Positions 26,317-34,152 of a DNA stretch of 64,000 bases are shown piece after piece. Position 1 is the stretch's first letter. Every line of letters begins with the position of its first letter. Location: NCBI GenBank assembly GCA_016707485.1, contig JADJHN010000002.1, positions 1,054,001 through 1,118,000 on the forward strand. Direction: 5' to 3'. A model generated the notes under the pieces. That model was not told the DNA's origin. It did not search any database and was given only the letters and a program-made list of their open reading frames with translations. This DNA comes from Lysobacterales bacterium. Lineage in GTDB: Bacteria > Pseudomonadota > Gammaproteobacteria > Xanthomonadales > Rhodanobacteraceae. Position numbers and translations under genes: made by a program.

Positions 26317-26336
26317 GCTGCTTGCAAGCAGCTTTT
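26317..26336 (+). terminator. Possible weak terminator or attenuator before the Ser/Thr kinase gene
   Basis: GCTGCTTGCAAGCAGC is a perfect 16-base palindrome (hairpin with 5-base stem and 6-base loop) followed by TTTT. It lies between the preceding stop and the kinase start and may reduce read-through. The short stem makes it weak. Confidence 0.35.
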
Positions 26337-26380
26337 CCAACGCGGCATTCACCAGGATACCTGTCAATGAGGGGCAGACC

Positions 26381-28828
26381 GTGACGCAAAATGGAGCCGA
26401 CACGCTGCGGCTGGACGAGCCTCAGGCCGCTGTGGCGGGGAATTTCTCGATCGGGCCATACCGCATCCTCGGCCTGCTCGGCGAAGGCGGCATGGGCCGA
26501 GTTTATCTAGCCCAGCAGATCCATCCGCAACGCCAGGTCGCGCTCAAGGTTGTGCGTGGATTGTCGAGCGCGGTGGTCGAGCGCATGCGTCGCGAGATTG
26601 AAGTGCTGGCGCAACTGGAGCATCCCGGCATCGCCCGCCTGTATGCCGCCGGCGAGTCGCGCATCGATGATGTCGATGTGCCGTGGCTGGCGCTGGAATA
26701 CGTGCGCGGGGATGACCTGGTGCGCCATGCGCAGGAGCGCAACCTCGATCTCGCTGCGCGCCTGCGCCTGTTGATCGAAGTCGCCCGTGCGGTGCACTAC
26801 GCGCACGAACGCGGCGTCATCCATCGCGATCTCAAGCCCGGCAACATTCTCGTCGATGACGAGGGTCGGCCGAAGGTGCTTGATTTTGGCATTGCCCGCC
26901 TGCGCGAGGACGGCGCGCAAGGCCTGACCCAGGATGGCCAGGTGCTCGGCACGCTGCCGTACATGAGCGCCGAACAACTGGCCGGCGACAGCAGCCGGAT
27001 CGATGCGCGCAGCGATGTCTATTCACTCGGCGTGCTCGCCTACGAACTGATTGGCGGACGCCTGCCGCATCCGCGCCTGAACACCTCGACGATCTTCGAG
27101 GCGCTGCACATCCTGCGCCACGACGAGCCGCCGCGCCTGGCCACGCTGAGCCCGGCCGCCCGGGGTGACCTCGATACGGTGATCATGAAGTCGCTGGCCA
27201 GCGAGCGCGAACAGCGTTACGCGAGCGCGGCCGACTGGGCCGACGACCTGCAACGCATCATCGAGCACCGGCCGATCATGGCGCGGCCGTTGACCCGGAT
27301 GTATCGGGCATCGCGCTTCGTCCGCCGCCATCGCTTGCTGACTGCGGCCATGGCCAGCATCGTCCTCATCCTCAGCGCGGCCAGCATCGTCTCGCTGCAC
27401 TTCGCCCTGGCCGAGCAGCACGCACGCGCCGAAGCCGACCAGCGGGCGCGGGAAGCCGCCGCAGTCAGTTCATTCCTTGAACAGATGCTTGCTTCGGCCG
27501 ATCCCGAGTTGTCCGCCGGGCGCAAGCTCACCGTCGAGGAGGTGGTCGACCAGGCAGAACGCGACATGCAGCGCCTCGATGGCGAACCCGGCGTGCAGCG
27601 TGCCGTCGCCACCACGCTATCGCACACGCGCCGTGCCCTTGGCCAATACGAAGCCGCGCTCGCGCTCAACCAGCGCGGCTTCAGCCTCGGCCAGGCAACC
27701 GCGGCACCCGCAGCGCAACAAGCCAACCTCCTGCATCGGCGCGCGACCTTGCACATCGATCTTGGCCAGTTCGAGGAGGCCGCGTCGACGCTCGCCCAGG
27801 CACGCGCCACCTGGCCGGCACCATCGCCGACCACGCGCCTGGCGCTTGACCTGACCGCGGCACGCATCGAAGACGAGGCCGGTCGCCCGGAAGCGGCGGA
27901 ACAGCAATACCGGGCTGTCCTTGCCGCCGCACAGGCGATCGACCCGGCAACGCTGAAATCCAGTGTCGACCTGCGCAAGACCATCGAGATTGCCCGCAGC
28001 AACCTGTCCGGCGTGCTGCGCGATCGCGGCGCGCTGGATGAAGCCGAGCAGCTCACGCGCCAGGTACTCGACGGGCGCATCGAGGAACTCGGCGAACGCG
28101 CGCCGCTGACCCTGGCCAGCCGCAACAAGCTTGCCCTCGTGCTTGCCGCGCGCGGCGACACCGTGCAGGCGGAGAAGGAAGCAGCCGAAGCCTTGCGCCT
28201 GCAACGTGAAGTGCTTGGCAACCAGCACGACAGCACGCTGACCACAATGCAGACCCTGGCCAACATCCTCATGGCGCGCAAGCAGTATGACGAAGCCGAG
28301 GCGCTGACCCGCGAATCGCTGAGGGGCATGGAGGCGCAGTTTGGCGAAGACTATGCGCAGACGCTGGCCTCGATGAACACGCTCGCCTACCTGCTGGAGG
28401 AGCGCGGCAAGGTCGACGAAGCCGAGGCTGCCTATCGCCGCATCATCGCCATCCAGACCCGTGGTGGCGTCGTGCATCCGACTACGCTGGCACCGCGCAA
28501 CAATCTGGCCATGCTGCTGATGAACGCGGGTCGTTACGAGGCCGCGCGTGCCGAGTTCTCCGCATTGATGAAGCACGCGCGAGCGACAGTCGGCAACGAT
28601 CATGCGATGACCGCGATCTTCATGAGCAATGAAGGCTGGTGCCTCAGTCGCATGGGCCGGACCGCCGAAGCGCGCGTCGAACTTGAAGAGGCGCATCAGC
28701 GCCTGCTCGACATATTCGGCGCCGAACATGCGCGCACGAAAGCCGCCGCCGAGCGATTGGCCGAGGTCCATCGCAAGCTCGGCGAGCATGCGAAAGCCGA
28801 GGCCTTGCTGGCGACGCCAAGGGCATGA
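26381..28828 (+). CDS. Ser/Thr protein kinase with TPR sensor-like tail
   Basis: An 815-residue Hanks-type kinase. The kinase domain (about 20-290) has GEGGMGRVYLA (glycine loop), VALKVV (Lys), VIHRDLKPGNIL with catalytic Asp150, and VLDFGIARL. A transmembrane helix (about 320-345) separates it from a C-terminal region of some eight TPRs, such as the repeated NLAMLLMNAGRYEAARAEF pattern, presumably periplasmic. I chose GTG at 26381 because AGGGG stands 7 bases before it; an in-frame ATG at 26231 lies inside the preceding gene. It overlaps the histidine kinase gene by 4 bases. Confidence 0.85.
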   Translation: MTQNGADTLRLDEPQAAVAGNFSIGPYRILGLLGEGGMGRVYLAQQIHPQRQVALKVVRGLSSAVVERMRREIEVLAQLEHPGIARLYAAGESRIDDVDVPWLALEYVRGDDLVRHAQERNLDLAARLRLLIEVARAVHYAHERGVIHRDLKPGNILVDDEGRPKVLDFGIARLREDGAQGLTQDGQVLGTLPYMSAEQLAGDSSRIDARSDVYSLGVLAYELIGGRLPHPRLNTSTIFEALHILRHDEPPRLATLSPAARGDLDTVIMKSLASEREQRYASAADWADDLQRIIEHRPIMARPLTRMYRASRFVRRHRLLTAAMASIVLILSAASIVSLHFALAEQHARAEADQRAREAAAVSSFLEQMLASADPELSAGRKLTVEEVVDQAERDMQRLDGEPGVQRAVATTLSHTRRALGQYEAALALNQRGFSLGQATAAPAAQQANLLHRRATLHIDLGQFEEAASTLAQARATWPAPSPTTRLALDLTAARIEDEAGRPEAAEQQYRAVLAAAQAIDPATLKSSVDLRKTIEIARSNLSGVLRDRGALDEAEQLTRQVLDGRIEELGERAPLTLASRNKLALVLAARGDTVQAEKEAAEALRLQREVLGNQHDSTLTTMQTLANILMARKQYDEAEALTRESLRGMEAQFGEDYAQTLASMNTLAYLLEERGKVDEAEAAYRRIIAIQTRGGVVHPTTLAPRNNLAMLLMNAGRYEAARAEFSALMKHARATVGNDHAMTAIFMSNEGWCLSRMGRTAEARVELEEAHQRLLDIFGAEHARTKAAAERLAEVHRKLGEHAKAEALLATPRA

Positions 28829-29565
28829 GTCTGGCCATTTTCGATTTCGTGGTTGCTGCATTTGCCCTGCTCGCGGGCCTGGCGACAATGATCCTGCTGG
28901 CCTTGCTGCGCGCGCAGCGGCGCCAGCTTGCGGCCTTTCACGACGACGCCGAAAAGCGCATGGTCGAACGCGAAACACTCGCCCGTGCGCAGGCCACCCT
29001 GGCCGAGCGCGAGCGCATCCATGCCGATCTGCACGACGACATCGGTGCGCGCCTGCTCGGCATGATTCATTCCGCCGAATCGCCCGAACAGGCCGATCGC
29101 GCCCGCGCCCTGCTGCAGGATCTGCGCGACGTGGTCACGCGCTCGCGCGGTACGCCCGGATCGCTTGCCGACACGCTGGCCGAAATCCGTGCCGAATCCT
29201 CCCAACGGCTCGCCGCCGTCGGCCTCGAACTGGTCTGGGAGCTCAACGAGGACCTGCCGGATACCGAGCTCGACACGGCGCGTGCGCTGCATCTGCACCG
29301 GATCGTGCGCGAGGCGATCAGCAACGTGATCCGCCACGCGCAGGCGGGGCGCGTACGGGTGCGCACCAGGGCCGTCGACGGCCGGTTGCTGCTGGATCTG
29401 ACCGATGACGGCGGTGGCCCCGAAAGCGCGCCCCGATCCAGCGGTCGCGGCCTCGACAACATGCGCGAGCGTGCCGCCGAACTCGCAGGCGCGATCGACT
29501 GGAGGCCCGGCACGGAGGGCGGTATGAAGGTGTTGTTGACGATGCCGCTCGGCGACCTCGCATGA
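28825..29565 (+). CDS. NarL-family sensor histidine kinase
   Basis: A 246-residue kinase with one N-terminal helix (about 8-28). The HisKA_3 region contains the phospho-acceptor His in IHADLHDDIGARLLG. The ATPase domain has EAISNVIRHAQ (N box), DLTDDGGG and GRGLDNMRERAAEL. There is no separate sensor domain, so input may come from the helix or from the Ser/Thr kinase encoded just upstream with an ATGA overlap. It also overlaps the regulator gene by 4 bases. Confidence 0.88.
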   Translation: MSLAIFDFVVAAFALLAGLATMILLALLRAQRRQLAAFHDDAEKRMVERETLARAQATLAERERIHADLHDDIGARLLGMIHSAESPEQADRARALLQDLRDVVTRSRGTPGSLADTLAEIRAESSQRLAAVGLELVWELNEDLPDTELDTARALHLHRIVREAISNVIRHAQAGRVRVRTRAVDGRLLLDLTDDGGGPESAPRSSGRGLDNMRERAAELAGAIDWRPGTEGGMKVLLTMPLGDLA

Positions 29566-30203
29566 GCGGCTTCGAGCGCGCCCTTGTCGTCGATGACCTG
29601 GCCAGCAGCCGAGACTGGTTGTCACGCGCCCTGGCCCAGGCGTTTCCCGGCATCGCTATCAGCGTGGCGGCTTCGCTTGCCGAGGCGCAGGCGCATGTCG
29701 AGCGTGCGCCGCCGCTGGCCCTGATCGATCTCGGCCTGCCCGATGGTTCGGGCATCCACCTGATCGAACGCCTGCAGGCGCAAGGCACCCTGTGCATTGT
29801 CGCCACCGTGTTCGACGATGATGCGCATCTGTTTCCCGCCTTGCATGCCGGTGCGCAAGGTTATGTGCTGAAGGATCAGTCGACGGAGAATCTCGCCGCG
29901 ATGCTCGGCGGGATTGCCGCAGGACAACCGCCGCTGTCGCCTTCGATCGCGCGGCGACTCCTGCGCCACTTCCAGCCGGTCGCCGCGGAACACGGTGCGC
30001 CCGCACTGACCGCACGCGAGACCGACGTGCTGCGCCTGATCGCCAAGGGCCACACGGTTGCCGAGGTCGCCAGCCTGCTCGGCCTCTCGCGGCACACGGC
30101 CGCGGGCTATCTCAAGGATGTCTACCGCAAGCTCAGCGTCAGCTCGCGCGCCGAGGTGACACTGGTGGCACGCCGGCGCGGCCTGGTCGGAACGGAGATC
30201 TGA
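29562..30203 (+). CDS. NarL/LuxR-family response regulator
   Basis: A 213-residue regulator. The receiver domain has ALVVDD, phospho-acceptor Asp in ALIDLGLPDG, and the conserved Thr and Lys in VATVFDDD and YVLKDQ. The LuxR-type HTH is LTARETDVLRLIAKGHTVAE then LGLSRHTAAGYLKDVYRKL. It is the last gene of the kinase operon and very likely the target of the histidine kinase before it. Confidence 0.92.
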   Translation: MSGFERALVVDDLASSRDWLSRALAQAFPGIAISVAASLAEAQAHVERAPPLALIDLGLPDGSGIHLIERLQAQGTLCIVATVFDDDAHLFPALHAGAQGYVLKDQSTENLAAMLGGIAAGQPPLSPSIARRLLRHFQPVAAEHGAPALTARETDVLRLIAKGHTVAEVASLLGLSRHTAAGYLKDVYRKLSVSSRAEVTLVARRRGLVGTEI

Positions 30204-30300
30204 TCACCGCACGGCAGCCGCGGATTCGCCGCAAAAGCCGCGATCGGGGAACTTCGGTCGCGCGCGTCGTACCATTCACGCAACCAGGCAATCCGGAATC

Positions 30301-31275
30301 ATGATCGGCATGAATGCATTCAAGAACATCCTGTACGTGGCCGAGAGCAGCGTGGCCCAGCAGGCTTCGATCCTGCGCGCCGTGTCGCTGGCGGAAAACA
30401 ACCAGGCGGACTTGACCGTCATCGATGTGGTTCCGGGCGTGGCCGCCGGCATGATTGCGGCGAGTGGCGGCCATGCCTCGGCTGAGCTGCAGGCGGTCAT
30501 GGTCGGAGAGCGCCGCAAGCAGCTCGAGGCATTGATCGAGCCATACCGGACGCGCCTCGATATCCGCCTCGATGTGCTGGTCGGCAGGACCTTCCTGCAA
30601 GCCATCCGCATGGTCTTGCGCAATGGCCATGACCTGCTCATCAAGCCGGCCGAGAATCCGGGCTTCATGCAGCGGCTGTTCGGCAGCATCGACATGCAGT
30701 TGCTGCGCAATTGCCCGTGTCCGCTTTGGTTGACGCGCGAGAACGAAAAGGAGAAATACGAAAATATACTCGCTGCGGTCGATTTCGACCCCGACCTGCC
30801 GGATGCCGTGGAGCAGGATCTCAACCAGCAGATCCTTGGCGTTGCCAGCGCGCTCGCATTCTCCGATTTTGCCGCGCTGCATGTGCTGCATGTCTGGGAT
30901 GCGCCGGGTGAAGGCATGATCAAGATCTGGGCCAACGATCCCAAGGCGGCCAGCACCGACTACGTCAGCGGCGTGCTTGCAGGCCATGAGGCCGCTTTCA
31001 ACCAGCTGCGCCGGCAGCTCGGAGATCGGGTTGGAAAGGATGGCAATGAATATCTTGCTCCGGAGTTCCATTTGCAGCGAGGCGCTGCCGCCACGGCCAT
31101 TCCCGGGATGGCGCGGGAGCTGGCGGCGGACCTGGTGATCATGGGCACGGTCGCGCGCACCGGCATAGCGGGCCTGCTCATCGGCAATACCGCCGAAGCG
31201 GTCCTCGAACAGCTGCAATGCTCCGTGCTCGCCATCAAGCCGAGCGGCTTTGTCTCGCCGGTTGGCCCCGCATAG
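30301..31275 (+). CDS. Tandem universal stress protein (UspE-like)
   Basis: A 324-residue protein of two Usp domains (about 1-145 and 155-318). The second keeps the nucleotide-binding signature as MGTVARTGIAGLLIGNTAE; the first lacks it. This arrangement is that of UspE-type proteins, induced in stress and stationary phase and linked to anaerobic survival in some relatives. ATG at 30301 or at 30310 (Met4) are both possible. It is monocistronic and followed by a hairpin repeat. Confidence 0.85.
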   Translation: MIGMNAFKNILYVAESSVAQQASILRAVSLAENNQADLTVIDVVPGVAAGMIAASGGHASAELQAVMVGERRKQLEALIEPYRTRLDIRLDVLVGRTFLQAIRMVLRNGHDLLIKPAENPGFMQRLFGSIDMQLLRNCPCPLWLTRENEKEKYENILAAVDFDPDLPDAVEQDLNQQILGVASALAFSDFAALHVLHVWDAPGEGMIKIWANDPKAASTDYVSGVLAGHEAAFNQLRRQLGDRVGKDGNEYLAPEFHLQRGAAATAIPGMARELAADLVIMGTVARTGIAGLLIGNTAEAVLEQLQCSVLAIKPSGFVSPVGPA

Positions 31276-31310
31276 CCGTGACCGCCTGCTCAGGCAACCC
31301 TGATCAAGCC

Positions 31311-31336
31311 GTCATTCCGGCTTTCGCCGGGATGAC
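31311..31336. repeat. REP-like hairpin between convergent genes
   Basis: GTCATTCCGGC-TTTC-GCCGGGATGAC forms an 11-base stem with one T-G wobble. This GTCATTCC...GGAATGAC type of hairpin recurs in intergenic DNA of many proteobacteria. Here it sits between the ends of uspA-like and the surface operon and may serve as a shared terminator. Confidence 0.55.
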
Positions 31337-31362
31337 CAGCAAGGAAGTTGCACCACAGCCTG

Positions 31363-32178
31363 TTAAGGCGAATCGAAACCGTCGGCGAAGAGCGAGTCGA
31401 TGATCGGCAGCGGCGGCAGGTGGCGTGGATCGAACAGGCAGACGGCACTTGCCTGGGGCAGCGCCCGATTGCCGCGACAGGCGAACGCGTTGCCGGAGGT
31501 TGCATCCGGGCCTTGCGTGCCGATGCTGGCGGTTGCGCCGAGGCTGGCGTCGAGCGCCTGGTACTGCAAGGCGATCTCGAAGCTGGCGTGATACAGAACG
31601 ACCTGCATGTCGAGCGCGCCGGGTTGCCCGCGCAGCGCCCAGTCCTGCCATTGCACCACGCTGCAGGCCTCATCCAGACCGGATGCGCTGGGACGCGGGC
31701 AGCTGCCGAAATAGCGGGAGCGGATCGTGCCGGAGTTGGGTGCTCCGTCGAGATCGGCATGGTAGGCGTAGATGCGCGATTGGCTGGCCACCGCGTTGTC
31801 GGCGATTGCCGGCAGCGGACAATCGGCGCTGAAATCTCCGCCATCTTCGTCAGTCAGGTCGTTGCCTGCGGCCAGGTAGCCGTTGCTGGAAACCACCAGG
31901 GCATTGACGGGGACGCCGTACAACTCGAACGGCGCCGCAAGGGCGACTACGGCAGCGCCATCATCGCTGGCAGGTGCGGCGGCGGAGGCGGCGCTCAAAT
32001 CGAGAATCGGCCCGTCGCTGGCATCGACATAAGCGTAGGTGCATTGGGCGCTGCCACTGGCGTAGGCCTGATAGCCGTACTGGTCGAAGCCGGTGCTTTC
32101 GCGGGCCAGGCTGGCTGCCGGCAATGCCATGCACAACACGCCGATGCCGAGGAGAGATGCTGCGAGCCTTTTCATCAC
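31363..32178 (-). CDS. Secreted protein with FADGFD-type C terminus
   Basis: A 271-residue exported protein: signal peptide KRLAASLLGIGVLCMALPAA, then a domain rich in small and acidic residues, with paired cysteines. It ends LFADGFDSP, a C-terminal tail of the kind seen on many secreted proteins of Lysobacterales, possibly a sorting mark. It is the last gene of the surface operon and overlaps the preceding gene by 4 bases (ATGA). Function unknown; an extracellular or outer-surface part of the same structure is inferred. Confidence 0.7.
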   Translation of the reverse strand: MMKRLAASLLGIGVLCMALPAASLARESTGFDQYGYQAYASGSAQCTYAYVDASDGPILDLSAASAAAPASDDGAAVVALAAPFELYGVPVNALVVSSNGYLAAGNDLTDEDGGDFSADCPLPAIADNAVASQSRIYAYHADLDGAPNSGTIRSRYFGSCPRPSASGLDEACSVVQWQDWALRGQPGALDMQVVLYHASFEIALQYQALDASLGATASIGTQGPDATSGNAFACRGNRALPQASAVCLFDPRHLPPLPIIDSLFADGFDSP

Positions 32179-34133
32179 GGTGTCCTCGCCCGGTAGACTT
32201 CGGTATTGCCGTCGGCGTTTTGCGACGGCGACATGAGATCGCTGTTTGAGAGGAAAATCACGCTCGGGACATTGCTGGAGTCGAAGCCGACGTCGACGCC
32301 CAGCGAAAGGTTCATGCTCGCGCCCAGTTTCAGGGTCAGCGACGTGCCGTTATAACTCCCGGTACCGACCTCGAACTGGCCGCTCGATCCGTTGATGTAT
32401 TCATAGGCGAAATACTGGCCGCCACCGTCTGCCGCCTGGCGCACGCCGACATAGCCGTTGCCGGCCTGGGAGATGGTCACTTGTTTGAGCGTGCCGGTGC
32501 CGGTGCCGGAGGCATCGTAACGGTAGATCTCGGGCGAGGTGCCGCCGGTTACGTTGAAGTAGTTTCCATCGGAAATGAAGTAGATGTAGCGTCCGGCATT
32601 GGTACTGGCCGTGGTTGCCGCGTCGATGGTCGGACTGAAGTTGCTGGTCGATGCATTCGTGGCGGTGGTGATGCGTCGCCAGGAAGTTCCGGAGATGCTG
32701 TATCGCCAAATTTCCGACGTCACCGGCGTGGATGATCCGCTCAGCAGGCAATTGGACACCAGGGCAATGAAGTTGCCGGTGTCGCCACGGCTCAGACGCG
32801 GTTCGCTGCCGGTGCAGGTCGTCGCTGGCGTTCCTGCGCTCATGAAGTTGACCGGCGCCGACCAGGTTACGCCGGAGAAATTGCTGTAGACCACCTTCTT
32901 CGTCGAACCTTGCCCGGTATAGGCACTGCAGGTTGTTTCCCAGGCGATGCGATTACCGTCGGAGCTGATCGACGGATTACGGTTTTCGCAAGCGCTGGTA
33001 TTCGTCACCTGGGTCAACGTGCTGGTCTGCCGATCCCAGCGATAGATCTGCCGAGAGGCCGCGGCGTTCAAGGTCGCGGCAATAGCGACATAGCGTCCAT
33101 GCAGCGCGCCTGCGGTGGGTCCGGAAAGGCTGACACCCTGCACGCTGCCACCGGCGGCAATGGTCAATCCGGTGACTCGGGTGTAGTTGGTGCCGTCACG
33201 GACGTACACCTGCTGCAGCACATTGGGATTGTCGCCGGTGTAGTTTCCGCTGGAAGCAAACGCAAATGCGGTGCCCGTGTTGTCGGTGCTGAATGCCGGG
33301 CCGTTGTCGATAGGCGTGAAGATCAGGCCCCCGTTCTTCGCCTCGACGAGTCCGCCGGTGGACGTGGTGACCTGTTCCAGGGTGGTTGCCGCCGCATTGC
33401 AGGTGTCGCGAACGGAGACCTCGTCAATCAATAGGGCGCTGTCGTACGTGGCGTCGCCCTGATCGCCCATGCGGAACTGCAGCGTTACCGTATTGCTGCC
33501 AATGACCGTGCCCGGAATCTCCACGCAGGCGTTCTGCCATTGGCCCACGCCGTAGCGCAGCGAAGTATTGCTGATCGGCGCTGCGCCAGTGATGGTCCAG
33601 TTGAGTACGGTGCTGCTGAAACAGGGCACGTTCGGATACGGCGAGAAGCTGGAACCATCGTTCTTGCAGGAGCTGCCGGAAAACACGCGGCTGGTATTGC
33701 CACTGATCGTGGTCAGCACGTCGAAAACGTCGTCGTACAGGCCGGGCTGGTCCTGTTCGCTGGTGGGGAAATTCCAGGCAAAGACCAGTCGCGCAGGACT
33801 GACCGTCGAGTTGAAGGTCACGGTCTGTTGCACGGTGGTCAGGTCGTAGTCGGTGGTGCTGTTGCCATCAATGTCGCGCACAGCCGTTGATCGCTGCCCA
33901 GGCCCGTTGGAGATCGCCAGAAACCGCGTTCCCCCCGGCGCGGCGACGGGACCCGGATTGAAATTCGATGATTGCACGACGGCTGCTTGATTCTGCACGC
34001 CGGTAGTCCAGGGTGTCAGCGCGCCCGTTTCAAAGCCCCCATTGACGACCTGCCCATGCGCGGTGCCCGCCAAGCCGGCAAGCAGAAGGGCAAGCAAAAG
34101 GGTGAGCGAAGCATGCTGGGCAATCTTGTTCAC
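32175..34133 (-). CDS. Large secreted protein, N-terminal beta-sandwich plus TolB-like propeller
   Basis: A 652-residue exported protein. After the signal peptide (LTLLLALLLAGLAGTAHG) comes a segment starting VVNGGFETGALTPWT, typical of carbohydrate-binding or PEP-CTERM-type beta-sandwiches. A long region of repeated blades follows, such as NPSISSDGNRIAWE and EPRLSRGDTGNFIALVS, as in TolB/WD40-like propellers. The GTG at 34133 is preceded by GAGG and begins right before the signal peptide. It starts 20 bases after the usher stop. It is a candidate tip adhesin or surface protein of the pilus-like system. Confidence 0.72.
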   Translation of the reverse strand: MNKIAQHASLTLLLALLLAGLAGTAHGQVVNGGFETGALTPWTTGVQNQAAVVQSSNFNPGPVAAPGGTRFLAISNGPGQRSTAVRDIDGNSTTDYDLTTVQQTVTFNSTVSPARLVFAWNFPTSEQDQPGLYDDVFDVLTTISGNTSRVFSGSSCKNDGSSFSPYPNVPCFSSTVLNWTITGAAPISNTSLRYGVGQWQNACVEIPGTVIGSNTVTLQFRMGDQGDATYDSALLIDEVSVRDTCNAAATTLEQVTTSTGGLVEAKNGGLIFTPIDNGPAFSTDNTGTAFAFASSGNYTGDNPNVLQQVYVRDGTNYTRVTGLTIAAGGSVQGVSLSGPTAGALHGRYVAIAATLNAAASRQIYRWDRQTSTLTQVTNTSACENRNPSISSDGNRIAWETTCSAYTGQGSTKKVVYSNFSGVTWSAPVNFMSAGTPATTCTGSEPRLSRGDTGNFIALVSNCLLSGSSTPVTSEIWRYSISGTSWRRITTATNASTSNFSPTIDAATTASTNAGRYIYFISDGNYFNVTGGTSPEIYRYDASGTGTGTLKQVTISQAGNGYVGVRQAADGGGQYFAYEYINGSSGQFEVGTGSYNGTSLTLKLGASMNLSLGVDVGFDSSNVPSVIFLSNSDLMSPSQNADGNTEVYRARTP

Positions 34134-34152
34134 TTCGGGAATCCTCGGCCAC

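Noticed and set aside
26231..26380. N-terminal extension of the Ser/Thr kinase from an ATG at 26231
   Set aside because: It overlaps the preceding gene and a hairpin, lacks kinase similarity, and a better GTG with ribosome site is at 26381.
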